DNA of 64,000 bases from Polynucleobacter sp. TUM22923 (GTDB taxonomy: Bacteria; Pseudomonadota; Gammaproteobacteria; Burkholderiales; Burkholderiaceae): assembly GCF_030295705.1 (NCBI RefSeq), contig NZ_AP027274.1, positions 310,001-374,000 on the forward strand, given 5' to 3'. The notes below the pieces were generated by a model. That model was not told where the DNA came from. It saw nothing but the letters and a program-made list of their open reading frames with translations, and searched no databases. The position numbers and the translations under genes were made by a program. Below are positions 9,282-18,183 of this stretch, in pieces (within the stretch, counting starts at the first letter, position 1; each line of letters begins with the position of its first letter).

Positions 9282-10244
9282 ATGAGTATCTATGACCATA
9301 AATTACTAGCTAGTGATATTACCCCTAAGGCAGTTTTTGATAATCGACGCACACTCATCAAGTCAGCCGCAGCGGGAGCTTTTGGTTTAGCACTTGCTCC
9401 TTGGTTTTCTCGAGAGGCATTAGCCAATGGTGGCCAAAAGTTAGCTGCCACACTAAATCCTAACTTTGCGGCAAAGGATGACTTAACGAGTTATAAAAAT
9501 ATTACTACCTACAATAACTTTTATGAGTTTGGAACAGATAAGGCTGATCCTGCTGCCAATGCGGGAAGTTTGCAAACCAGGCCATGGACTGTCACGATTG
9601 AGGGTTTAGTCAAAAAACCAGTCACCTTGGATATCGATGCCCTACTGAAATTAGCCCCTATGGAAGAGCGTATTTATCGGATGCGCTGTGTAGAAGGTTG
9701 GTCTATGGTCATTCCTTGGGATGGTTATTCTTTATCCAAATTGCTCAATCACGTTGAGCCTTTGGGCTCAGCAAAATATGTTGAATTTATTTCTCTTGCG
9801 GACCGTAAGCAAATGCCAGGCTTACGGAGTCAAATCATTGAGTGGCCTTATCGTGAAGGCCTGCGTTTAGATGAGGCAATGAATCCCCTGACGCTCTTGA
9901 CCTTCGGTCTTTATGGCGAAGTCTTACCTAAACAAAATGGCGCCCCTGTGCGGATTGTGGTGCCCTGGAAGTATGGCTTTAAAAGTGCCAAGTCGATTGT
10001 CAAAATTCGGCTTACAGAAGAGATGCCTAAGACTAGTTGGAGCCAGTTTGATGCCCGTGAATATGGTTTCTATTCCAATGTAAACCCCTCCGTGAACCAT
10101 CCACGTTGGAGTCAGGCTAGCGAGCGGCGGATCGGAGATCCTAAAGGCATGTTTGCACCAAAAATCAAAACAGAAATGTTTAATGGTTATGCGGATCAAG
10201 TAGCAAGTATGTACGCCGGTATGGACTTGAAGAAATTCTATTAA
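9282..10244 (+). CDS. msrP: Protein-methionine-sulfoxide reductase, catalytic subunit MsrP
   Basis: 320 residues. A twin-arginine signal is visible at residues 22-48 ([20 protein letters not shown]), so the folded molybdo-enzyme is exported by Tat. The oxidoreductase molybdopterin domain follows; C136 in [12 protein letters not shown] is the expected molybdenum ligand. The C-terminal [15 protein letters not shown] is typical of MsrP (YedY). With the heme membrane protein MsrQ it repairs oxidised methionine in periplasmic proteins, drawing electrons from the respiratory chain. The start at 9282 follows CAGAGGA. msrQ follows immediately, and a lipocalin gene overlaps msrQ, so all appear co-transcribed. 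Confidence 0.95.
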   Translation: MSIYDHKLLASDITPKAVFDNRRTLIKSAAAGAFGLALAPWFSREALANGGQKLAATLNPNFAAKDDLTSYKNITTYNNFYEFGTDKADPAANAGSLQTRPWTVTIEGLVKKPVTLDIDALLKLAPMEERIYRMRCVEGWSMVIPWDGYSLSKLLNHVEPLGSAKYVEFISLADRKQMPGLRSQIIEWPYREGLRLDEAMNPLTLLTFGLYGEVLPKQNGAPVRIVVPWKYGFKSAKSIVKIRLTEEMPKTSWSQFDAREYGFYSNVNPSVNHPRWSQASERRIGDPKGMFAPKIKTEMFNGYADQVASMYAGMDLKKFY

Positions 10245-10253
10245 GTCAGTAGC

Positions 10254-10856
10254 GTGATTATGCATTTGATGAAGCCTCTTATTTTTCTTGCGGCATTGAT
10301 TCCTGTAGGCCGCTTGATATGGCTTGGATGGGTAGGTGACTTGGGCGCTAATCCTATTGAGTTCATTACGCGCTCTACCGGCACTTGGGCTTTGGTATTT
10401 TTATGCCTGACCTTAGCGATGACGCCCTTGCGCCTCATCAGCAACTCAGTAGCCTGGGTTCGCTATCGCAGAATGTTAGGGCTCTTTAGTTTTTTCTATG
10501 CCTTTCTGCACTTTGGTATTTGGCTGTGGTTAGATCAAGACTTTGATCTTGCGCAGATGTGGAGTGATGTAGTGGAGAGGCCCTTTATTACGATGGGATT
10601 TATTAGTTTAGTGATGCTCACCCCGCTAGCAGTCACTTCTAATCACTGGTCACAACGTTTTTTAAAGCGGCGCTGGTCTACATTGCATCGATTGATCTAT
10701 GTGATTGCTTGCACGGTAATGCTGCACTATTGGTGGCACAAGGCGGGTAAGAATGATTTTGAATCAGCCAGTATTTATGGGGCTGTTTTGTTCTTACTCT
10801 TATGTTGTCGGATTCCTTACATACGCAATCGATTGCGCTTTAATAAACATGCTTAA
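10254..10856 (+). CDS. msrQ: MsrQ, heme-binding membrane subunit of methionine sulfoxide reductase
   Basis: 200 residues from a GTG at 10254; an ATG two codons on (10260) is equally possible. About six hydrophobic segments form a ferric-reductase-like domain. Histidines in FLHFGIWLW, TLHRLIYV and MLHYWWH are the likely heme ligands. It passes electrons from quinol or flavin to periplasmic MsrP. It starts 9 bases after msrP stops and its last codons overlap the lipocalin start (ATGCTTAA), pointing to translational coupling. Confidence 0.93.
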   Translation: MIMHLMKPLIFLAALIPVGRLIWLGWVGDLGANPIEFITRSTGTWALVFLCLTLAMTPLRLISNSVAWVRYRRMLGLFSFFYAFLHFGIWLWLDQDFDLAQMWSDVVERPFITMGFISLVMLTPLAVTSNHWSQRFLKRRWSTLHRLIYVIACTVMLHYWWHKAGKNDFESASIYGAVLFLLLCCRIPYIRNRLRFNKHA

Positions 10857-11421
10857 ATTACTTCGAGTCAATTTTTTTCTGACGATGCTTGCTTTGTTTC
10901 CAATGCAGGTGAGCGCACAAGTCAATGCTCAGGTAGGGGAAGCGACGGCAGTGAACACAATCACTACGCTTGATGTCCCGCGCTATTTAGGCACTTGGTA
11001 TGAAATAGCAAAATTTCCGAATTGGTTTCAGAAAAAGTGCGTGAGTAATACGAAGGCAATTTACTCTGCAAAGATAGATGGAAAGTTACAGGTGATCAAT
11101 AGCTGCCAAATAGCTAATGGCGAAACATCTCAAGCAATTGGTGCGGCTCGACAGATTGGGGCGCCAGATTCACCTAAGCTCCAAGTGCGATTTGCGCCAG
11201 AATGGCTCTCGTTTTTACCTTTTGTGTGGGGCGATTATTGGATTATTGATTTGGATGCCCAGTATCAGCTAGCAGCAGTCAGTGATCCCAAAAGAGAATA
11301 TCTTTGGGTTCTCTCGAGAACGTCGCAAATAGACCCCAAAGCCTACAACGATCTATTGCAACGCTTAAAGCAGCAGCAATTTGATGTCAGCAAGCTAGAG
11401 CTGACACCCCAAAAGAATTAG
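10849..11421 (+). CDS. Lipocalin family protein (Blc-like)
   Basis: 190 residues from the ATG at 10849, which overlaps the last eight bases of msrQ. Residues 1-23 are a Sec signal peptide ending in QVSAQ with no lipobox Cys, so unlike E. coli Blc this one appears soluble in the periplasm. The lipocalin first motif is GTWYEIAKFPNWFQKKC, and YWIIDLD and YLWVLSR match strands 6 and 8. Bacterial lipocalins bind fatty acids, lysophospholipids or other hydrophobic ligands. Linkage to msrPQ suggests a part in envelope damage repair; this is inference. Confidence 0.88.
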   Translation: MLKLLRVNFFLTMLALFPMQVSAQVNAQVGEATAVNTITTLDVPRYLGTWYEIAKFPNWFQKKCVSNTKAIYSAKIDGKLQVINSCQIANGETSQAIGAARQIGAPDSPKLQVRFAPEWLSFLPFVWGDYWIIDLDAQYQLAAVSDPKREYLWVLSRTSQIDPKAYNDLLQRLKQQQFDVSKLELTPQKN

Positions 11422-11422
11422 C

Positions 11423-12361
11423 ATGACACAAAGGCGTATTGGAGACTACTTACTTCCGCCGGGGATTGATATCTTTGAGCGAGGTTGGTTGTCTGCAAAC
11501 AATATTTTTTTATATGATGATCGCAATGTAGCACTGGTAGATTCTGGATACTGCGCCCATCAACAGTTGACAGTGGATTTAGTAGCTAAAGCGCTTGAGC
11601 GGCACCACTTGCCAACGCTCAATACCATTGTTAATACGCATTTACATTCAGATCATTGCGGTGGTAATGCAACGCTCGTTGAAAAATTTAGCTGTGACAT
11701 CATGATCCCAGTTGCAGAGGCAACTGCCGTCCAGCATTGGGATGAGAATTTGTTAAGCTATCAAACTTTAGGACAGGCATGCCCAAGGTTTTCTTATCAA
11801 GGACTATTAGTGCCCGGTGAGACTATCGTTTTGGGTCCCTACCCGTGGCAGATATTAGCAGCCCCAGGACATGACCATCATTCAGTGATGCTCTATCAAG
11901 TAGATCATCAAATCTTGATTTCAGCGGATGCACTTTGGGAGAATGGCTTTGGGGTGATCTTTCCAGAGCTCTGGGGTGAGGGTGGCTTTGAAGAGGTTGT
12001 TAAAACATTAGAATTGATTGAGGGCTTATCAATATCGCTAGTCATTCCTGGGCATGGGAAACCATTTACTAATGTCCAGGAAGCAATCACTACTGCAAAG
12101 TCACGCTTAGATTATCTATCCAGTAATCCCGACAGAAATGCGCGTCATGGCGCTAAGGTATTGTTGAAATATAAGTTATTAGAGTGGCGGAGTATGCAGA
12201 TGGCACAAGTGCAGCAATGGATCTCTAGAACGCCAATATTCAAGCATATTAAACAGCAGCTTAATATGACTGAAGAAGAATTGCAGGAATGGTTACCTCA
12301 AGCTTTAGTCAAGTCTAATGCCGCTAAGATTGAGCAGGGTTATTTAGTCAATCTAGACTAG
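11423..12361 (+). CDS. MBL-fold metallo-hydrolase
   Basis: 312 residues. The zinc-binding motif HLHSDHCGG is near residue 75, with a further His in APGHDHHSVM, Asp in ISADALWENG and His in VIPGHGKPF, the complete set for a dinuclear metallo-beta-lactamase fold. No signal peptide. The C-terminal about 90 residues (from the DYLSSNPDRNARHG segment) form a helical domain seen in a cytoplasmic subgroup of the family. Substrate is not evident; glyoxalase II, lactonase or thioesterase activities occur in such enzymes. It starts two bases after the lipocalin stop, so it belongs to the msrPQ-lipocalin transcript. Confidence 0.87.
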   Translation: MTQRRIGDYLLPPGIDIFERGWLSANNIFLYDDRNVALVDSGYCAHQQLTVDLVAKALERHHLPTLNTIVNTHLHSDHCGGNATLVEKFSCDIMIPVAEATAVQHWDENLLSYQTLGQACPRFSYQGLLVPGETIVLGPYPWQILAAPGHDHHSVMLYQVDHQILISADALWENGFGVIFPELWGEGGFEEVVKTLELIEGLSISLVIPGHGKPFTNVQEAITTAKSRLDYLSSNPDRNARHGAKVLLKYKLLEWRSMQMAQVQQWISRTPIFKHIKQQLNMTEEELQEWLPQALVKSNAAKIEQGYLVNLD

Positions 12362-12425
12362 AGATTAAAATCAGCCAATTAAAATAAATCAGAAAAGATA
12401 GTGAATATATGGAGCGTACGAAATA

Positions 12426-13205
12426 ATGGAGCATACAGAACATACTGTATTAGTCACTGGCGCAACAGCTGGATTTGGTGAGGCCACTGCACGACGCTTT
12501 TTGGCTAATGGCCATCGGGTCATTGCCTTGGGTAGAAGGGTAGAGCGCTTAGAGGCTCTTAAGGCTTCACTTCCTACGATGCAACAGGATAAATTACTGA
12601 CTTTATCGGTTGATGTTTGCGATAGTAAGCAGGTTGACCAATTGGCGGCAAGCTTGCCTGCTGAGTTTGCTAACGTGACGATTCTGGTCAATAACGCCGG
12701 ATTAGCCTTAGGTTTGGAGCCTGCGCATCAAGCAATATTGTCTGATTGGGATCGGATGATTGATACCAATATCAAAGGCTTGGTCCACATGACGCGGGCA
12801 TTTTTGCCTGGCATGGTTGAGCGCAAACAAGGACATGTCATTAATCTGGGATCCGTCGCAGCTAATTACCCTTATCCTGGTGGCAATGTTTATGGTGGAA
12901 CGAAAGCTTTTGTGCATCAATTCAGTTTAAATTTAAGGGCGGATCTCATTGGGACGCCAGTCCGCGTCACTTGTGTCGAGCCTGGTATGTGTTCTGGTAC
13001 AGAGTTCTCTAATGTTCGCTTCAAGGGTGATGACGATAAAGCGGACAAGGTATATAGCGGCGTTCAGGCGCTTAGTGCGGATGATGTAGCAGAGGCCATT
13101 TTTTGGTCAGCAAACTTGCCAAGCCATATGAATATTAATTTGGTGGAGTTGATGCCCGTTCAGCAGTCATTCAATGGTTTTAATGTGCACCGTGGGGCCC
13201 TCTAA
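12426..13205 (+). CDS. ydfG: Short-chain dehydrogenase, YdfG-like 3-hydroxy acid / malonic semialdehyde reductase
   Basis: 259 residues, a classical SDR. The NADP-binding motif TGATAGFGEATAR is near residue 11, NNAG near 90, and the catalytic Ser-Tyr-Lys is in LGSVAANYPYPGGNVYGGTKAF. The C-terminal segment GTEFSNVRFKGDDDKADK is diagnostic of E. coli YdfG (RutE-linked), an NADP-dependent dehydrogenase of serine, allo-threonine and 3-hydroxypropionate/malonic semialdehyde. It starts 64 bases after the MBL gene and may share its transcript. Gene name is by similarity. Confidence 0.88.
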   Translation: MEHTEHTVLVTGATAGFGEATARRFLANGHRVIALGRRVERLEALKASLPTMQQDKLLTLSVDVCDSKQVDQLAASLPAEFANVTILVNNAGLALGLEPAHQAILSDWDRMIDTNIKGLVHMTRAFLPGMVERKQGHVINLGSVAANYPYPGGNVYGGTKAFVHQFSLNLRADLIGTPVRVTCVEPGMCSGTEFSNVRFKGDDDKADKVYSGVQALSADDVAEAIFWSANLPSHMNINLVELMPVQQSFNGFNVHRGAL

Positions 13206-13213
13206 ATAAAGGG

Positions 13214-13747
13214 TTAGCCCTTCCACTGATAAAACTTGGGATAGTGCCGCAGTACTACGGGGCCATCAAAATCCCATGATTTGCAGGTCCCCAAGTAAAG
13301 CGGTGGTTTATCGTCACCGGAGTCCAATAGTGCTCCAGGTATCGATTGAAATGCGGCGGTTGCCATGCTGGCCAATAACTCTCGAAGATGGGTGCATCCC
13401 TGAATACCGCCTAAGTGGGTATTAATCGTTTTTCGCCAACCTTTGCCGATTTGTTCACCAATCAGGGCGTCCATGGGTGGTATGACTTGTGGGCATTCAG
13501 GATGGGGATGTTTATCCATCACCACTTCAATATCCTGAATCACAAGTTGTGTATTTAAGGTTACTCTGACCCACATGTCATGAAATGCCTCACCGGGCTG
13601 CCAAGTGCTAGCACCAGTCGTAAAAGGATTGGATTTGAAATCCCGTAAATGGGCCTCGATATCCCATAAGCCATCTTCACGGGCATAACCCTGAAAAATA
13701 ATTTCACGAGTGTGTAAGTGGCTTCTAGGCGCAGGTGATGAAAGCAT
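13214..13747 (-). CDS. DUF2889 family protein
   Basis: 177 residues. It begins MLSSPAPRSHLHTREIIFQGYAREDGLWDIEAHL, the DUF2889 signature, with conserved TLNTQLVIQDIEVVMD and GCTHLRELL further on. No signal peptide, cytoplasmic. Members are common in Burkholderiales and often lie near catabolic genes; molecular function is unknown. It is convergent with ydfG (stops 8 bases apart) and divergent from the pseudouridine synthase gene. Confidence 0.88.
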   Translation of the reverse strand: MLSSPAPRSHLHTREIIFQGYAREDGLWDIEAHLRDFKSNPFTTGASTWQPGEAFHDMWVRVTLNTQLVIQDIEVVMDKHPHPECPQVIPPMDALIGEQIGKGWRKTINTHLGGIQGCTHLRELLASMATAAFQSIPGALLDSGDDKPPLYLGTCKSWDFDGPVVLRHYPKFYQWKG

Positions 13748-13855
13748 AGGGGTCTCTAATTCCAGTGGGAAATATCAAAAGTATGACATTCATGATAATG
13801 GCTTCTGACGCCCATAGAAGATAAGTATTGCTTTGTAGTATGCTCAGCAACATCT

Positions 13856-14596
13856 ATGTCCAAACCACTTCCACTCGAAAAAATATTATTTAGCCAAGGC
13901 TTTGGTACCAGGCGTTATTGTAGTGATTTGGTGTTGGCCGATCTGGTAAAGGTCAACGGGGTTCTAGCAGAAGATCCGGATGAGCGTATTGCTACTGAGG
14001 GTTTGATTCTCAATGTAGAAGGCAAGGATTGGGAGTTTCATGAAAAAGCGTATATCGCTTTTAATAAGCCCCCAAACTATGAGTGCTCTCATAAGACTAC
14101 TCATCACCCTAGTGTTTATAGCTTACTCCCCAAGCCATTCGTAGAGCGTGGCTTACAGTGTGTCGGGCGCCTTGACTTTGATACAACAGGTTTAATTTTG
14201 ATATCAGATGATGGTCAATTTATTCACAAGATGACGACGCCAAAGAAAAATATTGGCAAGATATATGAAATCACGACCCCAGAACCTATTACTCAAAAGC
14301 AAATAGACCATTTGTTGCGGGGAGTTGTATTGGATGATGATCCTAAGCCATGTCTCGCTACCGCATGTCAGAAACTCAGTGACAACACCTTAGCGATGAC
14401 GATCGTTGAAGGGCGTTATCATCAAGTTAAGCGCATGATGGCTGCCGTAGGTAATCATGTAGCACGGTTGCATCGTACGGAAATAGGCCAATATGTCATG
14501 CCCGCAGATCTTGCTGAAGGTGAGTGGCGCTGGCTTTACCCAGATGACTTAAAACAGTTATCGCAGAGTGTGGAGCATTCTCATGTCAAAACCTAG
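13856..14596 (+). CDS. RsuA-type rRNA small-subunit pseudouridine synthase
   Basis: 246 residues. An N-terminal S4 RNA-binding domain (residues 1-55, LFSQGFGTRRYC) is followed by the catalytic domain with VGRLDFDTTGLILISDDG, where D107 is the nucleophile, and GRYHQVKRMM. This matches the RsuA/RluE branch that converts a uridine in rRNA to pseudouridine (E. coli RsuA: 16S position 516). Which site is modified cannot be proved from sequence. Its stop codon overlaps the start of the pterin dehydratase gene by 14 bases, so the two are translationally coupled. Confidence 0.88.
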   Translation: MSKPLPLEKILFSQGFGTRRYCSDLVLADLVKVNGVLAEDPDERIATEGLILNVEGKDWEFHEKAYIAFNKPPNYECSHKTTHHPSVYSLLPKPFVERGLQCVGRLDFDTTGLILISDDGQFIHKMTTPKKNIGKIYEITTPEPITQKQIDHLLRGVVLDDDPKPCLATACQKLSDNTLAMTIVEGRYHQVKRMMAAVGNHVARLHRTEIGQYVMPADLAEGEWRWLYPDDLKQLSQSVEHSHVKT

Positions 14597-14891
14597 CATC
14601 TTGCCAGTAGATTTTAATTTTTTAGAGGCTGTGCCAGATTGGCACTTAGCTTCGAGCGGTCAGGAGATCTCTCGTGAATTTACTTTTAAGAGCTTTAAAA
14701 GTGCCTTTGCATTCATGACGCTCAGCGCAGACTTTGCTGAAGAGCTCAATCACCACCCAGATTGGACTAATTGCTGGAATAAGGTCAGCGTCCGGTTGAG
14801 TACCCATGATCTTCAGGGGTTGACTAAGCTCGATATCACCATGGCTTGCGCCATGGATCAATTTGCTCGAGATATCGCTAATCAGAATTAA
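14583..14891 (+). CDS. 4a-hydroxytetrahydrobiopterin (pterin-4-alpha-carbinolamine) dehydratase
   Basis: 102 residues from the ATG at 14583 inside the end of the pseudouridine synthase gene. The PCD/DCoH signature is present as AEELNHHPDWTNCWNKVSVRLSTHD, with the catalytic His pair in NHHPDW. It regenerates pterin cofactor by dehydrating the 4a-carbinolamine. In bacteria it partners phenylalanine hydroxylase or has a moonlighting role; no hydroxylase gene lies in this window. It is convergent with the next gene, the two stop codons being directly adjacent (14891/14892). Confidence 0.9.
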   Translation: MSKPSILPVDFNFLEAVPDWHLASSGQEISREFTFKSFKSAFAFMTLSADFAEELNHHPDWTNCWNKVSVRLSTHDLQGLTKLDITMACAMDQFARDIANQN

Positions 14892-15116
14892 TTAATGCTC
14901 TTCTTCATCCTCTTCCTCAGAGTTCATGCTCATGAGAATAGTGGCTAAGAGGCCGTAAACCACTTCAGTAGCAATCATCCCATCTTCGTCAAGCTCATCG
15001 ATCAGATCATTTAAACAATCTTCGGTTGGCTCGTTCAATAAGGTCATGGCGCATTTGCACCCGTAATCAAAATCTTCATCATCTGGGGTTGATGTCTCGT
15101 TAGTTTCGTTAGTCAT
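14892..15116 (-). CDS. Small acidic protein of unknown function
   Basis: 74 residues, strongly acidic (tail SEEEDEEEH; N-terminal ETSTPDDEDFDYG). No signal peptide. It contains CKC and one more Cys near residue 34, but no complete metal motif. The frame is supported by its clean fit between the dehydratase stop and the divergent promoter region and by codon composition like its neighbours. No family recognised. Confidence 0.6.
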   Translation of the reverse strand: MTNETNETSTPDDEDFDYGCKCAMTLLNEPTEDCLNDLIDELDEDGMIATEVVYGLLATILMSMNSEEEDEEEH

Positions 15117-15281
15117 GCCGGTCCTTTAAATGTAATGCCGTAAGGGTTGAGAATAACGCTTTTATTGCATTCTTAAAAGCGCTTTATCTCCCCAGGGACA
15201 TCAGTGCTGAATGAGCCCCATATTCACTACATCCGCTACACTACAAATATGATCAAATTCATATTGTCGATAACAAAGACT

Positions 15282-15620
15282 ATGCAAACTCAACGCATTC
15301 AGACAAGACCCCTTTTGATAGTAGTGCTTGCTAGTATTTGCGCTGTAACTGCTTCCAATCAAGCTATAGGACAAACTTTCTCCCCGTACACGCCGGCCCA
15401 GATTCAAGAATTGAATAGTCAATCGATTGCACCAGTAGAGACACCTGCAGGTCCAATGTATTCCAATACACTGCCAGCAAACTTCATTCCAAGCCAAAAT
15501 AAAAGCCCTGGCTTGGATTCTCGCTACTTCTCAAATCCTCAGGGTGAAGAGCAGGCACAATCGCAAGAAACAGATTCTGCGGCACCATTTGAGCCTATAC
15601 CTTCAACGGTTCAGTTTTAA
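15282..15620 (+). CDS. Exported hypothetical protein
   Basis: 112 residues from the ATG at 15282. Residues 1-30 form a signal peptide (RPLLIVVLASICAVTASN, cleavage near AIGQT). The mature part is rich in Pro, Ser, Gln and Asn and lacks predicted domain structure. A start at 15204 would add 26 residues before the signal and is less likely. It is followed after 59 bases by a periplasmic prolyl isomerase gene in the same direction, so it may be a folding client or partner; this is inference. Confidence 0.55.
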   Translation: MQTQRIQTRPLLIVVLASICAVTASNQAIGQTFSPYTPAQIQELNSQSIAPVETPAGPMYSNTLPANFIPSQNKSPGLDSRYFSNPQGEEQAQSQETDSAAPFEPIPSTVQF

Positions 15621-15679
15621 CGGCTACAGCTAACTCTAGCTGTTACTATGAACTTCATCACCTCCCAAAAGACTTTTTC

Positions 15680-16498
15680 ATGAAATCACTCATCCTTCAG
15701 TTAGCCTTAGCGATCCCCCTTTCATTTGCCACATTAGGCACGGCATTTGCTCAGGGAGCACTACCAGTCAGTGCGGCCGCTTCTGTCAATGGCACGATTA
15801 TTTCCAATGACACGGTAGAGCAGGGTATACAAGCGGCTTTGGCACAAGGCCAGACAGATTCTCCAGAATTAAGACAGGCTGTATTAGGAAAGTTGATTGA
15901 GATTTCACTGCTTTCTCAGCAAGCGGAGAAGGATGGCTTGGCGAATTCAGATAAAGCCAATCGTCAACTAGCGATGATTCGCCAGAATTATTTGGCGGAC
16001 TTAGAGTTGGCTACTTATATTTCAAAGAATCCAGTGACTGAAGCAGACATGCAGGCTGAGTACAACCGAGAGATTGCTTCCTTGGGTTCGCAGGGCATGA
16101 TTGTTGAATACAAAGTGAGTGATATTGCCGTTGCTACTGAGTCTGATGCGCAAGCGGCTTTAGCCAGAATTAAAAAAGGGGAAGCATTTGATAAGGTGGC
16201 TAAAAGCGTTTCACTGGCACCAAATAAGGTTCAGGGTGGCGCGGTTGGTTGGGTTCAAGCAGGCCAGACTCTGCCACAAATTGCCAATTTATTAAGCTCG
16301 ATGGCTAAGGGGCAAGTTTCACCAGTTCCCATTAAGATGCCACAGGGCTGGTCTTTAATTAAGCTTGAAGACAAAAGAACTAGTAAACCACCAAGCTTTG
16401 AGCAAGCTAAAGCGGCTATTCGCAATGGCATGATCCAAAAGAAACAGTTTGAATTTTTATCCCAATTGCGTCAAAGCGCCACAATTATTATTCAGTAA
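15680..16498 (+). CDS. Periplasmic parvulin-type peptidyl-prolyl isomerase (SurA/PpiC-like)
   Basis: 272 residues. A Sec signal peptide (cleavage near TAFAQG) precedes a SurA-like N-terminal helical chaperone region (residues about 35-130), and a PpiC rotamase domain lies at about 135-240 (VKSVSLAPNKVQGGAVGWVQ, MPQGWSLIKLED). It isomerises prolyl bonds in exported or outer-membrane proteins. Shorter than SurA (about 430) because it has only one parvulin domain, as in the PrsA/NifM-like betaproteobacterial class. Confidence 0.87.
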   Translation: MKSLILQLALAIPLSFATLGTAFAQGALPVSAAASVNGTIISNDTVEQGIQAALAQGQTDSPELRQAVLGKLIEISLLSQQAEKDGLANSDKANRQLAMIRQNYLADLELATYISKNPVTEADMQAEYNREIASLGSQGMIVEYKVSDIAVATESDAQAALARIKKGEAFDKVAKSVSLAPNKVQGGAVGWVQAGQTLPQIANLLSSMAKGQVSPVPIKMPQGWSLIKLEDKRTSKPPSFEQAKAAIRNGMIQKKQFEFLSQLRQSATIIIQ

Positions 16499-16577
16499 TT
16501 ATTTAGTAGCTAGTGGTATTTCTCTATCTGAATCATTCGTAATTCAGAGTAGATTAGATTACTAGATTGGTCGTACT

Positions 16578-16623
16578 TTCAGCAGTAAGTTCAGCAGTAA
16601 GTTCAGCAGTAAGTTCAACAGCA
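16578..16623 (+). repeat. 12-bp tandem repeat upstream of phasin gene
   Basis: Three perfect TTCAGCAGTAAG units (16578-16613) and a degenerate fourth (TTCAACAGCA). They lie in the 167-base gap before the phasin gene, about 45 bases from its start codon. Could be regulatory or simple replication slippage. Confidence 0.85.
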
Positions 16624-16665
16624 TGTGCATTATGGATTTGATATTCAATTACATAGGAGCTAGCC

Positions 16666-17205
16666 ATGATTCAGAAGAACGCAAAAAAGGTAATGGATGC
16701 AGCGCAGGCGGTGGGTCGGGTAGCTTTGACTAGTACCCAAGAAATTGCACAATTAAATCAACAGGCCTCTCAGGAACTCTCTACTCGCCTGCAGGCGAAA
16801 GTAGCTGATTTGATGAAAACCCAAGATCCTAAGGCTGCTTTTGAGTTTGTGCATGCACAGGTATTGCAAGACGCTGCTAAAGAAGTGACGCAGTACCAGG
16901 CTAAGTTATGTCAGGCTTTAGCGAGTAGTAATCAAGAGTTGGTCAAGATTGCTGAGTCAATGATTAAAGAATCGCAGCAAGATTTAATTCATTTTGTAAA
17001 TGAAGCTACTCAAAATGCTCCGGCAGGTAGTGAACCCTACCACTCAATATTTAAGGGCTCCTTTAGTAGTGCATTGCAAAACTTTGAATTGATTCGCGCT
17101 GCTATGGCCGACTCATTTGGCAGCTTTGAAAAGAGTGTCCAGAATATGAGTAATATTGCAGGCACTCAAAAAGACGCAAATCCTAAGGCTCGAAGTAAAA
17201 AATAA
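16666..17205 (+). CDS. Phasin family protein
   Basis: 179 residues, nearly all helical, with heptad-like spacing and no signal peptide. The phasin_2 pattern is seen in LTSTQEIAQLNQQASQELSTRLQ and in the conserved AMADSFGSFEKSVQNM near the end. Phasins coat polyhydroxyalkanoate granules and control their size. A Lys-rich tail (KARSKK) closes the protein. No PHA synthase is in this window. Ribosome binding site AGGAG stands 7 bases before the ATG. Confidence 0.85.
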   Translation: MIQKNAKKVMDAAQAVGRVALTSTQEIAQLNQQASQELSTRLQAKVADLMKTQDPKAAFEFVHAQVLQDAAKEVTQYQAKLCQALASSNQELVKIAESMIKESQQDLIHFVNEATQNAPAGSEPYHSIFKGSFSSALQNFELIRAAMADSFGSFEKSVQNMSNIAGTQKDANPKARSKK

Positions 17206-17238
17206 GCCTCAGTAGTCGGCTGGGATTGGGATCCAGTA

Positions 17239-18081
17239 TTAAGGATTGCAGTGGCTGCAGCGCGATGGATCTGCAAATTTTAGTACCTTCATGCCTTCAA
17301 TATGTTGATGGTCACACTTGAGGCATCCCCATATCTTTGCTATCTCTTGTTCAGTTGGTAGTCCACAGGCATTGCAAGGGAGGCCCCGCTGGATGTCTTT
17401 AATCCAATAGCCTGGAGTCTGACATTGTGGACAAACAGAATTCATTTTCTGAATGAGATCCAAAGTAGCTTTACGAATATTCTCCATCCGTGTGGGGTTA
17501 GCAAAAGCCCTTAAATCATTTTCTACAAAGACCATGCCTTTAGTCGAGTGCGCTTGAGCCCACTCAAAAGCCTCTTTTAACTCGATGAGGTTTTTAATGC
17601 CCTTGCGAGATTGGGGATGGTGTTCATCCGTTGGTTTGATGACCAAGTGATGCGATGGAAAGAGGGCGGATTCAGAAAACTTGATGAGCTCCTCCCAATG
17701 ATTGAGATAGCCGCTATTACTTTGAGCGGGCGCACTAGAAAAGCCAATGATCTCCAATTGATGCTGGTGATCCAATAGCACTACGAGTTCATTATTCCAA
17801 GGGATCACACCGGTATAAGGGTCAGTAACAAAGGCACCTTCATTTGCTAGGCCTAGCTTGCTGCTAAGTAGATCCATGCCGATGACGGCTTTCTTGCGAG
17901 CAGCATCAAGCTGCGTTCCGTATCTAGGCGTTTCACGAGTGAATGTACCTAACTGATCAGTGTCATAGGCATCGGTATGCTGGACTTGACAGCCGGTGAG
18001 CGCAAGCATTTCAGGGGCAATCACCACTTCTTTGCCATGCTTGGTGAGTAAGCTGGCGGTCCGATTAGAAAATAAATTCAT
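17239..18081 (-). CDS. DUF6671 family protein with C-terminal zinc ribbons
   Basis: 280 residues. The N-terminus NRTASLLTKHGKEVVIAPEM and FTRETPRYGTQLDAARKKA identify DUF6671. The C-terminal 70 residues hold four CxxC-type pairs (CPQC, CNAC, CLKC, CSHC), which would bind two zinc ions as tandem ribbons. No signal peptide. Function unknown; nucleic-acid binding is suggested only by the ribbons. A 13-bp tandem repeat lies upstream of its start. Confidence 0.83.
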   Translation of the reverse strand: MNLFSNRTASLLTKHGKEVVIAPEMLALTGCQVQHTDAYDTDQLGTFTRETPRYGTQLDAARKKAVIGMDLLSSKLGLANEGAFVTDPYTGVIPWNNELVVLLDHQHQLEIIGFSSAPAQSNSGYLNHWEELIKFSESALFPSHHLVIKPTDEHHPQSRKGIKNLIELKEAFEWAQAHSTKGMVFVENDLRAFANPTRMENIRKATLDLIQKMNSVCPQCQTPGYWIKDIQRGLPCNACGLPTEQEIAKIWGCLKCDHQHIEGMKVLKFADPSRCSHCNP

Positions 18082-18117
18082 ATAGAGACTCGTGCGAAGT
18101 TTGAGTGAATTGATGCA

Positions 18118-18182
18118 CTGCGGTGACGTACTACGGTGACGTACTACGGTGATGTAATGCGGCGATGTGCTGCGGTAACGAT
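18118..18182. repeat. 13-bp tandem repeat, five diverging copies
   Basis: Five units at 18118, 18131, 18144, 18157 and 18170, consensus CTRCGGTGAYGTA, drifting across the array. They fill most of the 102-base gap between the SbtA-like gene stop and the DUF6671 start. The first three copies differ by one or two bases, later ones by more. Confidence 0.88.
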
Positions 18183-18183
18183 T

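Noticed and set aside
16578..18182. Short tandem repeats as a possible CRISPR array
   Set aside because: Units are 12-13 bases with no spacers and no cas genes nearby.
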